Source of the DNA: Pseudomonas oryzihabitans
GTDB lineage: Bacteria; Pseudomonadota; Gammaproteobacteria; Pseudomonadales; Pseudomonadaceae
Length of the DNA: 64,000 nt
NCBI RefSeq assembly: GCF_001518815.1
Contig: NZ_CP013987.1
Coordinates: 785,001 to 849,000 of the forward strand
Reading direction: 5' to 3'
Shown: one piece after another, positions 45,536 to 54,265 of the stretch
Layout: each line of letters starts with the position of its first letter
How positions within the stretch are numbered: position 1 is the stretch's first letter
Notes under the pieces: generated by a model
The model's database searches: none
The model's input: the letters and a program-made list of their open reading frames with translations, nothing else
Told to the model about the DNA's origin: nothing
Made by a program: the position numbers and the translations under genes

Positions 45536-45937
45536 TCAGCCGCCGACCTGGGCGATCCAGTCGTTGAGGTTGTAGTAGTTGGTGACCCGCGCCACCTTGC
45601 CGTCGCGGATTTCGAAGAAGGCACCGGCTGGCAACTGGTAGGTCTGGCCGTCGGCAGCGGGCAGCCCTTCATCGCTGGCCAGGTATTCGCCGTGGACGAC
45701 GAACTCGGCGGCAGCGCGCCGGCCATTGGGTTCGCTCATCACGACCAGATCGGTCAGCCGCTCGCGATAGCAGCGATTCATGTGCGCCATGAAGGTGGCG
45801 AAGGCGGCCTTGCCCACCTGCCGCTCGCCCTGATTGATGTCGTGGACCACGTCCTCGGTGAGCAGGTCGAGGAAACGCTCCATGTCGCCAGCATTGAAGG
45901 CGGCATAGTAGGCGTCGATAAGATCGGTCGTTGGCAT
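45536..45937 (-). CDS. SnoaL-like / ketosteroid isomerase-related protein
   Basis: A 133-residue protein from ATG 45937 with a CAGGAG ribosome binding site; the frame is open for 122 more codons upstream but has no family resemblance there. The NTF2-like fold is seen in LIDAYYAAFNAGDMERFLDLL, DDVVHDINQG-like 'EDVVHDINQGERQVGKAAF' and DGKVARVTNYYNLNDWI at the C-terminus. Members are isomerases, cyclases or hydrolases of small lipophilic molecules; function not assignable here. A second NTF2-like protein is at 416-886. Confidence 0.78.
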   Translation of the reverse strand: MPTTDLIDAYYAAFNAGDMERFLDLLTEDVVHDINQGERQVGKAAFATFMAHMNRCYRERLTDLVVMSEPNGRRAAAEFVVHGEYLASDEGLPAADGQTYQLPAGAFFEIRDGKVARVTNYYNLNDWIAQVGG

Positions 45938-46042
45938 GGCGGCTCCTGTCGTTGATGAAAAAACGGCGTTGCCGACGCATGGTAGGGTGCCTGGACAACG
46001 CCGACATAGCCATTCACGTCTCCTGCTTAACCAGAAGAGTCC

Positions 46043-46630
46043 ATGGACATCCAACTTCTTCACGGCGCCGCCATCGCTCCGCTGATTCCCGAGCTTGCGG
46101 CACTGCGCATCGCGGTCTTTCGCAAGTTTCCCTACCTCTACGACGGCACCCTGGACTACGAGTCCCGCTATCTGCAGACCTACGCCAAGGCGCCAGACAG
46201 CCTCTGCGTGCTGGTCCGCGATGCCGGCCGGGTAGTGGGCGCTGCCACCGCCCTGCCGCTGGTGGACGAGACCCTGGAATTCCAGCAGCCCTTCCTCGCC
46301 CATGGTTGGCCACTAGAGCGGATTTACTATTTCGGCGAGTCCCTGCTGCTACCGGCCTACCGCGGCCAGGGACTCGGTCGGCGCTTCTTCGCCGAACGCG
46401 AGGCCCGCGCACGGCAGCTGGGGCGCTTCGCCTGGTGTGCCTTTTGCGCCGTGCAGCGCCCGGACGACCATCCGCGCCGTCCGGTGGGGTATCGACCCTT
46501 GCACGGTCTTTGGCGTGGTGAGGGCTTCGTCGAGCATCCGGAGTTGCTGACCCACTACCTCTGGCAGGATCTCGACGAGACGGCCGAATCGCCCAAGCCC
46601 ATGACCTTCTGGCTCAAGGAGTTGCCATGA
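46043..46630 (+). CDS. GNAT-family N-acetyltransferase
   Basis: A 195-residue enzyme with the GNAT acetyl-CoA loop in LLLPAYRGQGLGRRFFAERE (R-G-Q-G-L-G). The order (substrate strands, acetyl-CoA motif, then a C-terminal extension with ETAESPKPMTFWLKEL) matches a group almost always next to a carbon-nitrogen hydrolase. Its stop overlaps that gene's start by ATGA, so the products are made together. Some bacteria have both domains in one chain (B. subtilis YhcX). The acetyl acceptor is unknown. Confidence 0.85.
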   Translation: MDIQLLHGAAIAPLIPELAALRIAVFRKFPYLYDGTLDYESRYLQTYAKAPDSLCVLVRDAGRVVGAATALPLVDETLEFQQPFLAHGWPLERIYYFGESLLLPAYRGQGLGRRFFAEREARARQLGRFAWCAFCAVQRPDDHPRRPVGYRPLHGLWRGEGFVEHPELLTHYLWQDLDETAESPKPMTFWLKELP

Positions 46631-47511
46631 TCCGCCTCGCCGCCTGCCAATACGCCATCGACCTGCTGGAGTCCTGGGATGCCTATGTCGCGCACCTGAC
46701 CGACCTCTGTGAGGAGGCCGCAGCCGAAGGCAGTCATCTGCTGCTATTGCCCGAATACGCCGGCCTGGTGCTCAGCGGCCAGCTGCCGCCCCACGAGCGC
46801 AGCGACCTGCAGGGCTCCATTGCCGGCATCCAGCCACTGATTCCGGCTTGGCGCGACCTCTGTGAAAGCCTGGCGCGCCGGCTGCGGCTGTACCTGTTGC
46901 CCGGTTCGCTTCCCGTCCTCGATAGCGACGGCCAATACCGCAATCGCGCCTGGCTGTTCGGTCCCGAGGGCTGCCTGGGCCATCAGGACAAGCTGATGAT
47001 GACCCGCTTCGAGCGAGAAGAGTGGAACATCTCCAGCGGCCGCCAAGGCTTGCGAGTATTCGATACGGCCCTCGGGCGTCTTGGCATCCTGATCTGCTAC
47101 GACAGCGAATTTCCGCTGCTGGCCCGCCACCTGGCCGAAGCGGGAGCTGATCTGCTCCTGGTGCCGAGTTGCACCGATACCGCCGCCGGTTTCCACCGGG
47201 TACGGGTCGGCGCCCAGGCCCGGGCGCTGGAAAATCAGCTGGCGGTGCTGCAGGCGCCGACGGTGGGCTTGGCGCCCTGGTCGCCGGCGCTGGACGAAAA
47301 CGTCGGCCGCGCCGGACTATTCGTCCCACCGGATCGCGGCATGCCGGCCGACGGGGTGGTCGCCCAAAGCAGCGAACTCTGTCCCGCCCTCAGTCAGTGG
47401 CTGTATGCCGATCTCGATCTGGAGGAGGTGCGACGGGTGAGGTCCCACGGCCAGGTATTCATCCGGCGCGATTGGCCGGACCAGTCGCGGGCATTGCAGC
47501 CCCGCCCCTGA
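46627..47511 (+). CDS. Carbon-nitrogen hydrolase (nitrilase superfamily)
   Basis: A 294-residue enzyme with the Glu-Lys-Cys triad: Glu in LLLLPEYAG, Lys in GHQDKLMMTRFEREEW and Cys in LGILICYDSEFPLLARHL. The superfamily cleaves amides, nitriles or carbamoyl groups. Together with the upstream GNAT gene it forms a conserved pair; an acetylation-then-deamidation route or metabolite repair is possible but unproven. An intrinsic terminator follows four bases after the stop, so the operon ends here. Confidence 0.88.
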   Translation: MIRLAACQYAIDLLESWDAYVAHLTDLCEEAAAEGSHLLLLPEYAGLVLSGQLPPHERSDLQGSIAGIQPLIPAWRDLCESLARRLRLYLLPGSLPVLDSDGQYRNRAWLFGPEGCLGHQDKLMMTRFEREEWNISSGRQGLRVFDTALGRLGILICYDSEFPLLARHLAEAGADLLLVPSCTDTAAGFHRVRVGAQARALENQLAVLQAPTVGLAPWSPALDENVGRAGLFVPPDRGMPADGVVAQSSELCPALSQWLYADLDLEEVRRVRSHGQVFIRRDWPDQSRALQPRP

Positions 47512-47514
47512 ATG

Positions 47515-47543
47515 AAAAAGCCCAGCACTGGGCTGGGCTTTTT
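47515..47543. terminator. Bidirectional terminator between the nitrilase and fumarase genes
   Basis: AAAAAGCCCAGC / GCTGGGCTTTTT with an ACTGG loop is a 12-bp perfect stem with A and T runs, between two convergent genes 45 bases apart. Confidence 0.93.
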
Positions 47544-47556
47544 CGTCGGGCGGCGC

Positions 47557-49077
47557 TTAGATCTCGACGGCGAGGCTGTCGGCGATCTTCTTCTGCCACA
47601 CTTGCGGACCGGTGATGTGCACCGACTCGCCACGGGTGTCGACGGCCACGGTCACCGGCATGTCCTTGACCTCGAACTCGTAGATGGCTTCCATCCCCAG
47701 TTCCGGGAAGGCCAGCACCTGGGAGCCCTTGATGGCCTGGGCCACCAGGTAGGCGGCGCCACCGACGGCCATCAGGTACACCGCCTTGTGGTCCTTGATC
47801 GCCTCGATGGCGATGGGGCCGCGTTCGGACTTGCCGATCATGCCCAGCAGACCGGTCTGGTCGAGGATCTGGCGGGTGAACTTGTCCATGCGGGTGGCCG
47901 TGGTGGGACCGGCTGGCCCCACCACCTCGTCGCCTACCGGATCGACCGGGCCGACGTAGTAGATGAAGCGGCCCTTGAGGTCCACCGGCAGCGGCTCGCC
48001 CTTGTTGAGCATGTCGACCATGCGCTTGTGGGCGGCGTCGCGACCGGTGAGCATCTTGCCGTTGAGCAGGACGGTCTCGCCCGGTTGCCAGCTCTGCACC
48101 TCTTCCGGGGTCAGGGTGTCGAGGTCGACGCGACGAGCGCTCGGACCGGCTTCCCAGACGACTTCCGGATAGGCGTCCAGCGGCGGGGCTTCCAGCGCGG
48201 CGGGGCCGGAGCCGTCGAGCACGAAGTGGGCGTGGCGGGTGGCGGCGCAGTTGGGGATCATGCACACCGGCAGGGAGGCGGCGTGGGTCGGATAGTCCTT
48301 GATCTTGACGTCCAGCACCGTGGTCAGGCCGCCCAGGCCCTGGGCGCCGATGCCCAGCTGGTTGACCTTGTCGAAGATCTCCAGGCGCAACTCTTCCAGA
48401 CGATTCTGCGGGCCGCGGGCCTTCAGCTCATGGATGTCGATCTCGTCCATCAGCGATTCCTTGGCCAGCACCGCGGCCTTCTCGGCGGTGCCGCCGATGC
48501 CGATGCCCAGCATGCCCGGCGGACACCAGCCGGCGCCCATGGTCGGCACGGTCTTGAGCACCCAGTCGACGATGGAATCGGACGGGTTGAGCATGGCCAT
48601 CTTCGACTTGTTCTCGGAGCCGCCGCCCTTGGCCGCGACATCGATCTCCACGGTGTTGCCGGTGACGATCTGGTAGTGGATCACCGCCGGGGTGTTGTCC
48701 TTGGTGTTCCGGCGAGCACCGGCCGGGTCGGCCAGGATCGAGGCGCGCAGGACGTTTTCCGGCAGGTTGTAGGCGCGACGGACGCCTTCGTTGATCATCT
48801 CGTCCAGGCTCAGGGTGGCGCCGTCCCAACGCACGTCCATGCCAACCTTGGCGAACACGGTGACGATGCCGGTGTCCTGGCAGATCGGACGGTGGCCGGT
48901 GGCGCACATCCGCGAGTTGATCAAAATCTGGGCGATGGAGTCGCGCGCGGCGGCGGATTCTTCGCGCAGATAGGCCTCGTGCATGGCCTGGATGAAGTCG
49001 ACGGGGTGGTAATAGGAGATGAACTGCAGGGCGTCGGCAACGCTCTGGATCAGGTCATCCTGCTTGATCACGGTCAT
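47557..49077 (-). CDS. fumA: Class I (iron-sulfur) fumarate hydratase
   Basis: A 506-residue enzyme from ATG 49077, which has a strong AAGAGGAG ribosome binding site; a longer frame of 41 more codons is unlikely. It catalyses fumarate + water to malate in the TCA cycle using a [4Fe-4S] cluster. Cys residues expected to hold the cluster are in MCATGHRPICQDTG, CMIPNCAATRHAHF-like segments and 'TMGAGWCPPGMLGIGIG'. The C-terminal domain has EVVGPAGPTTATRMDKFT and KSERGPIAIEAIKDHKAVY. Length matches FumA/FumB (about 548) a little shorter, as in Pseudomonas. Confidence 0.94.
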   Translation of the reverse strand: MTVIKQDDLIQSVADALQFISYYHPVDFIQAMHEAYLREESAAARDSIAQILINSRMCATGHRPICQDTGIVTVFAKVGMDVRWDGATLSLDEMINEGVRRAYNLPENVLRASILADPAGARRNTKDNTPAVIHYQIVTGNTVEIDVAAKGGGSENKSKMAMLNPSDSIVDWVLKTVPTMGAGWCPPGMLGIGIGGTAEKAAVLAKESLMDEIDIHELKARGPQNRLEELRLEIFDKVNQLGIGAQGLGGLTTVLDVKIKDYPTHAASLPVCMIPNCAATRHAHFVLDGSGPAALEAPPLDAYPEVVWEAGPSARRVDLDTLTPEEVQSWQPGETVLLNGKMLTGRDAAHKRMVDMLNKGEPLPVDLKGRFIYYVGPVDPVGDEVVGPAGPTTATRMDKFTRQILDQTGLLGMIGKSERGPIAIEAIKDHKAVYLMAVGGAAYLVAQAIKGSQVLAFPELGMEAIYEFEVKDMPVTVAVDTRGESVHITGPQVWQKKIADSLAVEI

Positions 49078-49247
49078 GTACGCGCTCCTCTTGGCGGTTT
49101 CTTGCGTCTCGGCCACGGGCGGTGGCGAGACGGGCGCGCAATTCGGGTCGCACGGACCGGGCCGCGAAGGGGCCCGATCGGAGGGGTGGCCTGGACACAC
49201 TGAGAGAGGCCCACCCGGCCGGGCGGCCGACCCGAGAGCGGCGCGGC

Positions 49248-49253
49248 AGTATA
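49248..49253 (-). promoter_or_regulatory. Candidate -10 element of the fumarase gene
   Basis: On the minus strand TATACT (49253 to 49248) lies 171 bases before the start codon with a weak -35. The 230-base gap to the dehydrogenase gene shows no other feature to me. Confidence 0.35.
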
Positions 49254-49307
49254 GCCTTTAAGGGGCCGTACGGCACGCCACCTGGGACGGCAGCGGGCGA
49301 TCAGCGC

Positions 49308-50282
49308 TCAGCGGCGCTCCAGAGCCGCCGGATTGACCAGGTCGGTCGGCTGCTTGCCTTCGAGGGCCGCAATCAGGTTGTCCACCGCCCGCTCCGCCAT
49401 GGCGTAGCGCGTTTCGTGGGTGGCCGAGCCAATGTGCGGCAGGGTCACCACGTTGGGCAGCTCGAACAGTGGCGAGGCGTCCAGGGGCTCGCGGGTATAG
49501 ACGTCCAGGCCCGCGCCGCGGATTTGGCCACTGCTTAGGGCCTCGATCAGCGCCGGCTCGTCGATGACCGGGCCGCGCGCCAGATTGATCAGGATGGCGC
49601 TGGATTTCATCAGCCCCAATTCGCGTGCACCTATGAGTCCTTCGGTAGCCGCCGACAGAGGCACCACCAGGCAGACGAAGTCGGCCTCGCGGAGCAGGTC
49701 GTCCAGCTCGCGGCGCTGGGCATCCATCTGCTCTTCCAGCTCGGGTTTGGCACTGTTGGCGGTGTAGAGGATCGGCATGTCGAAGCCGAAATGGCCGCGC
49801 TTGGCGATGGCCGCGCCAATGCGGCCGGCGCCGACGATGCCCAGGGTACGGCCATGGATATCGGTGCCGAAGTGCTCTTCACCGATGCCCTTGCGCCAGA
49901 GACCGGCCTTGACGAAGGCATCCAGCTCCGGCACCCGCCGGGCGGCGCTCATCAGCAGGGTGAAGCCCAGGTCGGCAGTGGTGTCGGTGAGCACGTCCGG
50001 GGTATTGGTGAGCAGGATGCCCCGCTTGGTCAGGTAGTCCACATCGTAGCTGTCGTAGCCAACCGACACGCTGGCGATGGCTTCCAGGGTGGTGGCCATT
50101 TCCAGCTCCTTCTCACCCAGCTTGCGGCTGGCACCGATCAGGCCCTGGGCCTTGGCGGCGGAGGCAGCGAAGAGGTCGACGTTGGCACTGAAGGGAATCA
50201 CCTCGACCGTGAAGTGCTGGCGCAGACGCTCCACCAGCTCTTCGGGCAGGCGGTTGAAGACCATTACGTGCTTCTTGCTCAT
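49308..50282 (-). CDS. D-2-hydroxyacid dehydrogenase (glyoxylate/2-ketogluconate reductase type)
   Basis: A 324-residue NAD(P)-dependent enzyme from ATG 50282 (GAGG ribosome binding site). The Rossmann core is LGIVGAGRIGAAIAKRG. The catalytic Arg is in ILINLARGPVIDEPAL, the Glu in GLDVYTREPL and the His in VVTLPHIGSATHETR. It resembles GhrB/TkrA enzymes that reduce glyoxylate, hydroxypyruvate or 2-ketogluconate. The start is 25 bases after the end of the HAD gene on the same strand, so the two are likely cotranscribed. Substrate preference cannot be read. Confidence 0.9.
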   Translation of the reverse strand: MSKKHVMVFNRLPEELVERLRQHFTVEVIPFSANVDLFAASAAKAQGLIGASRKLGEKELEMATTLEAIASVSVGYDSYDVDYLTKRGILLTNTPDVLTDTTADLGFTLLMSAARRVPELDAFVKAGLWRKGIGEEHFGTDIHGRTLGIVGAGRIGAAIAKRGHFGFDMPILYTANSAKPELEEQMDAQRRELDDLLREADFVCLVVPLSAATEGLIGARELGLMKSSAILINLARGPVIDEPALIEALSSGQIRGAGLDVYTREPLDASPLFELPNVVTLPHIGSATHETRYAMAERAVDNLIAALEGKQPTDLVNPAALERR

Positions 50283-50307
50283 CGATACCTCGGCGTGTGG
50301 AAAAGGG

Positions 50308-51171
50308 TTAGGCCAGACCCGCCGCCGCGAAACGCGGTAGCGCAGGATGCTGGTCCAGCAGCGGCGCCAGGCCCTCGCGGGTAGGCTCCTGATTGAAGTC
50401 CAGCCCCAGGGCCTCGCGGTGGATGCCGGTGGCGGCCAACCAGAGACAATCGATCTCCGCGGCCACCGCACCCGGCACATCGGTCACCAGGGAGTCGCCG
50501 ACGAACAGCAGGCGCCTGGCGCCACGCGTGGCCAGTTCCTCTGCAGCGCAGCGGAAGGCATAGGGATCGGGCTTGCCGTACCAGGTGACCTCGCCACCCA
50601 GGGCGGCGAAGCGATCGGCCAGCTTGCCGGCCGCATAGAAGGGTAGACCGCCGGACACCACGTTACGATCCGGGTTGGCGCAGAGAAAAGGCTTGTCCAG
50701 GGCAGTCGCCAAGGGCGCGAAGCGGGTCTCCAGCTCGTCTTCCGGAAAGCTGCCGACGCCGAGGATGATGGCTGCCTGGTCGATCTCCTCGACGAAGCGC
50801 TCGCGGATCTCCGCGGGCCAGCCCGCCTGGCCGGTTCCGGGGCCGGACAGGTAGATGCCGCCCTCGCGGAATTTCGCATCCTGCAGGAAGGCATCGATGG
50901 CCAACTGGCCCGAGGTGGTGATGCCGGCGAAGAGTTCGCGTGGCACGCCCAGCTTGCCCAGTTCCTCGACCATGCCGGCGGCGTCGCGGGAGGCGTTGCT
51001 GAGGAACCATACCGGCTTGCCCTCGGCAGCGCGGCGCTCCAGCCACGCACGGGCGCCGGGAAAGGTCTCGTAGCCGTCGATCAGCACGCCCCAGAGGTCG
51101 AGGATGAAGCCGTCGTAGGCGGCCAGCGCCTCGTCCAGTTGATCGAGGCGGAGCAGGGTGGGAGAGGTCAT
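50308..51171 (-). CDS. HAD superfamily class IIA hydrolase (TIGR01459-like)
   Basis: A 287-residue phosphatase-like protein. Motif I is FILDLWGVLIDG, where the residue two after the nucleophile is Trp instead of the common Asp; motif II is WFLSNASRD; motif III the Lys in WYGKPDPYAF; motif IV LLFVGDSLVTDVPGA. The cap (class IIA) lies between II and III. This D-L-W variant is, as I recall, a trait of the TIGR01459 subfamily whose substrates are not known. It heads a two-gene set with the dehydrogenase downstream. Confidence 0.87.
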   Translation of the reverse strand: MTSPTLLRLDQLDEALAAYDGFILDLWGVLIDGYETFPGARAWLERRAAEGKPVWFLSNASRDAAGMVEELGKLGVPRELFAGITTSGQLAIDAFLQDAKFREGGIYLSGPGTGQAGWPAEIRERFVEEIDQAAIILGVGSFPEDELETRFAPLATALDKPFLCANPDRNVVSGGLPFYAAGKLADRFAALGGEVTWYGKPDPYAFRCAAEELATRGARRLLFVGDSLVTDVPGAVAAEIDCLWLAATGIHREALGLDFNQEPTREGLAPLLDQHPALPRFAAAGLA

Positions 51172-51236
51172 GCAGCGGATCCGATGGCGAAAAAGAGAAA
51201 CGACAAGCCTAACCGGTTTGCCGAGCGCTTGCCGAA

Positions 51237-51266
51237 AACGCAGACACCGGCCTTGGCCGGTGTCTG
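51237..51266 (-). terminator. Terminator of the mannose-1-phosphate guanylyltransferase gene
   Basis: CAGACACCGG / CCGGTGTCTG (inner CC/GG also matched) forms a 10-12-bp stem; on the minus strand it is followed by CGTTTT. It starts 22 bases after the stop codon of the gene. Confidence 0.75.
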
Positions 51267-51287
51267 GGGATTGCCGTGAGTCGGGGC

Positions 51288-52748
51288 TTAGCGGGTGGAC
51301 GCCTTGCCTGCCTTGGCGACTTCCAGGGCCTGGGTGTCGACGCGGCCGTAGATGTCTTCGAAGCGAACGATGTCGTCCTCGCCCAGGTAGCCACCGGACT
51401 GCACTTCGATCAGCTCCAGCGGTACCTTGCCGGGGTTGGCCAGGCGGTGCACGGAGGTCATCGGCAGGTAGGTGGACTGGTTCTCGGTCAGCAGGAAGAC
51501 CTTGTCGTCACAGGTGACTTCGGCGGTACCGGACACCACGATCCAGTGCTCGGCGCGGTGATGGTGCATCTGCAGCGACAGCTGGGCGCCCGGCTTGACG
51601 GTGATGCGCTTGACCTGGAAACGCTGGCCCATGTCGATGGAGTCGTAGCAACCCCAGGGACGGAAGACTTCCTGGTGCGCCTTGACCTCTTTGCGATCCT
51701 GCTTCTCGAGGGCGTTGACCAGCTTCTTGACGTCCTGGACCTTGTCCTTGTGGGCGATCATGACCGCGTCCTTGGTTTCCACCACGACCACGTTTTCCAG
51801 ACCGACCAAAGTCACCAGCTTGCCATTGCCGTGCACCAGGCAGTTGTGGCTGTCATGCAGGACGACGTCGCCCTTGATGACGTTGCCATTGCTGTCCTTG
51901 GCATGGACGTCCCACAGCGCGGACCAGGAACCGACATCGTTCCAGCCGGCGCTCATCGGCACCACGCAGGCACGAGTGGTCTTTTCCATGACGGCGTAGT
52001 CGATGGAATTGTCCGGGCAGACGGCAAAGGTGGCCGCATCGATGCTGATGTTGATGCCGTCGATGCTGCTGCGCTCCAGCGCCAGCAGGCAGGTGTCATA
52101 GATGTCGGTGTCGTGCTTCTTCAGCTCTTCCAGGAAACGGCTGGCGCGGAACAGGAAGATGCCGCTGTTCCAGCAGTAGTCACCGGAGGCCACGTATTCG
52201 GTGGCGGTGACGGCGTCAGGCTTCTCGACGAAGCGTTCGACGTGAGACACGCCCTGGGGCAGACCCTCGTTGGAACCGGTCTTGATGTAGCCGTAGCCGG
52301 TCTCGGGCGCGGTGGCCGGGATACCGAACAGCACCATCTCGCCACGCTCGGCGGCGGCGGCAGCCTGCTGCAGGGCCGCCTTGAACTGGGCTTCGTCCTC
52401 GATCACGTGATCGGCGGGCAGCACCAGCATCAGGTCGTCCTTGCCGTCGGCGACCAGCTGCATGGCAGCGATGGCCACGGCCGGCGCGGTGTTGCGACCG
52501 AAGGGTTCCATGATCAGGGCCTGGGGCTTGCACTCGACGGCCTTGAGCTGCTCTTCCACCAGATAGCGGTGTTCGGCGTTGCAGACGATGATGGGGCAAG
52601 CGATGTTGCCCTCGCAGCCCAGGCGATTGATGGTCTCCTGGAACATGGTCTGTTCACTGGTCAGAGCCAGGAACTGCTTGGGGTAGAGCTTGCGCGAGAG
52701 GGGCCAGAGTCGCGAGCCGCTACCACCGGACAGGATGACGGGAATCAT
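51288..52748 (-). CDS. Bifunctional mannose-1-phosphate guanylyltransferase / mannose-6-phosphate isomerase
   Basis: A 486-residue enzyme of the AlgA/WbpW/PslB type. The N-terminal nucleotidyltransferase begins VILSGGSGSRLWPLSRKLYP (signature GGxGxRLWP) with VLPADHVI further on. The C-terminal cupin isomerase has QLSLQMHHHRAEHWIVVSGT with metal-binding His residues. It supplies GDP-mannose for exopolysaccharide, O-antigen or rhamnose-type sugars. The gene stands alone, not in an alginate or psl cluster, so its pathway is undetermined. The ribosome binding site is GGAGTAA. Confidence 0.93.
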   Translation of the reverse strand: MIPVILSGGSGSRLWPLSRKLYPKQFLALTSEQTMFQETINRLGCEGNIACPIIVCNAEHRYLVEEQLKAVECKPQALIMEPFGRNTAPAVAIAAMQLVADGKDDLMLVLPADHVIEDEAQFKAALQQAAAAAERGEMVLFGIPATAPETGYGYIKTGSNEGLPQGVSHVERFVEKPDAVTATEYVASGDYCWNSGIFLFRASRFLEELKKHDTDIYDTCLLALERSSIDGINISIDAATFAVCPDNSIDYAVMEKTTRACVVPMSAGWNDVGSWSALWDVHAKDSNGNVIKGDVVLHDSHNCLVHGNGKLVTLVGLENVVVVETKDAVMIAHKDKVQDVKKLVNALEKQDRKEVKAHQEVFRPWGCYDSIDMGQRFQVKRITVKPGAQLSLQMHHHRAEHWIVVSGTAEVTCDDKVFLLTENQSTYLPMTSVHRLANPGKVPLELIEVQSGGYLGEDDIVRFEDIYGRVDTQALEVAKAGKASTR

Positions 52749-53131
52749 GGGCGTTACTCCTTCAGCGTCTGCTGATTTGTGGCCGCTGTCCCTGAGGTCG
52801 GGACGAAGCGTCCATGCTTCGAAAGATCAACCGCCGAATAATCGGTCGGTACAAATTGAACGTGCGGACAGATTGCCATTGGCCGGCATGACCCAGGGCA
52901 AGGACCAGACAAAGACAGAATCAAACGAAAGTGGTTCTCAGCGAAGTTTCCTTTTTCCGGAATAACGGCAGTTTTGAGAGTTCCGACAAGTTTTCCTGCT
53001 CGGAAGGCCGTTTATGCGCTGAGAATTTTTATTGGAGGGAGATGACAGTCTTTCACGGGAGCCGGGACTAGGGTGTGATCGCCTAGTCAATTCGGCGGAA
53101 TGCCTCCAAATGCTCCCGGTTGATCGTCGAA
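52749..53131. other. 383-base gap with a leader for the guanylyltransferase gene
   Basis: This stretch is A/T-richer than its surroundings, especially 52900-53050. On the minus strand it is the leader of the guanylyltransferase gene. Two small adjoining stems are visible, GTCCC / GGGAC (52788-52804) and CGAAGC / GCTTCG (52804-52821). TTCCGA-N13-TCGGAA near 52980-53010 is a further dyad. No gene, tRNA or known RNA is evident. Confidence 0.4.
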
Positions 53132-53911
53132 TTAATCTGCTGCTACATCACGCAGAAATACCAGCTTGTCGGCTGTAGATCGCTCCGTCGAGTAGCGATA
53201 GCCCTGATCGTCGAAATCCCGCAGGTCATCCACCAGGGTGATGCGCTGCTTGATCACATGCCGTGCCATCAGGCCCCGTGCCTTCTTGGCATAGAAGCTG
53301 ATGATCTTGTAGTCGCCATTCTTGAGGTCGCGAAATTCCACATCGACGACCCGGGCCTGCAGGCGAGCGCGGCGCACCGCGCTGAAATACTCGTTCGAGG
53401 CCAGATTCAGCAGGATGTCATCGCCCTGGGCCGCGAGGTCCGCCTTGAGCCAGTCACTAATACGGTCGCCCCAGAAAGCATAGAGGTCCTTGCCGCGCGC
53501 ATTGGCGAATTTGGTGCCCATCTCCAGGCGATAGGGTTGCATCAGATCCAGCGGACGCAACAGGCCATAGAGTCCGGACAACATGCGCAGGTGGCGCTGG
53601 GCGAAGTCGAAGTCGTCTTCCTGAAAGTCTTCGGCGGCAAGGCCCGTATAGACGTCACCCTTGAACGCCAGCAGCGCCTGCTTGGCATTGTCTGGCGTGA
53701 AGTCCGGGGTCCAGCTGCCGAAGCGGGCGACGTTGAGGGTGGCGATCTTGTCGGACACGCCCATGAGCTGAGCGACCTCAGCCGGTGCGAGCGTCTTGAG
53801 TCCGTCGATCAGCTCGCGGGAGTGCTCCAGGTATTGCGGCAGGGTATGGCGGGACGTGCTCGGCGGTGTGCTGTAGTCCAGCGTCTTGGCAGGTGAAATC
53901 ACCATCAGCAT
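53132..53911 (-). CDS. yaaA: Peroxide stress protein YaaA
   Basis: A 259-residue protein of the UPF0246 family. The signature ISPAKTLDY is at residues 5-13, and '[20 protein letters not shown]' in the middle and [15 protein letters not shown] at about 200 are conserved. In E. coli YaaA lowers intracellular free iron during hydrogen peroxide stress and so limits DNA and protein damage; the fold binds DNA. The length is standard. An AAGAGGAGCC ribosome binding site lies just upstream. No OxyR site was identified. Confidence 0.94.
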   Translation of the reverse strand: MLMVISPAKTLDYSTPPSTSRHTLPQYLEHSRELIDGLKTLAPAEVAQLMGVSDKIATLNVARFGSWTPDFTPDNAKQALLAFKGDVYTGLAAEDFQEDDFDFAQRHLRMLSGLYGLLRPLDLMQPYRLEMGTKFANARGKDLYAFWGDRISDWLKADLAAQGDDILLNLASNEYFSAVRRARLQARVVDVEFRDLKNGDYKIISFYAKKARGLMARHVIKQRITLVDDLRDFDDQGYRYSTERSTADKLVFLRDVAAD

Positions 53912-54265
53912 CGGCTTGGCTCCTCTTGGCGAGGCGCCATTCTAGAAGCCTCCGTCGCCGGGCTCCAGTGGGCCTTGCCCATGGGATCGATAGGTATTGA
54001 CCACGGCCGCGGAGCGACGTTGCCTGGCCGGATGGCAAGATCGACGGGGCCGTGAAAAAAATCGAACGCGGCCAAAAAAAGCTTTTGTGCCCAAGGGCTT
54101 TTGCGTTATTACCGAAGTGTCCGTCGCATCTCCCGGGTCCCGTGCCCTCATGTTGGCCGGTCCGTGAACCCGTTGCTGGAGCGACGGCACCTTTCGCCGC
54201 GGAGCGTCTGCTGACGCTCCGTCGACTGGCTTGCGAGTCAAGCGTTTCTGACGAGGTGACCGAGT
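53912..54265. other. 354-base gap between yaaA and the PhoH-family gene
   Basis: Divergent intergenic region. It contains two A-runs (54055-54081) beside AGCTTTTG, and a GGAGCGTC / GACGCTCC hairpin (54201-54220, TGCT loop) 46 bases before the PhoH start. It probably holds promoters for both genes. No coding frame or RNA gene is convincing. Confidence 0.4.

Noticed and set aside
45938-46303. 122-codon N-terminal extension of the SnoaL-like protein
   Set aside because: Open by chance antisense to the GNAT gene; the ATG at 45937 has a good ribosome binding site and the family start.
47512-49203. A 563-codon open frame antisense to fumarase
   Set aside because: His/Gly/Val-rich shadow with no recognisable domain; the fumarase reading is unambiguous.
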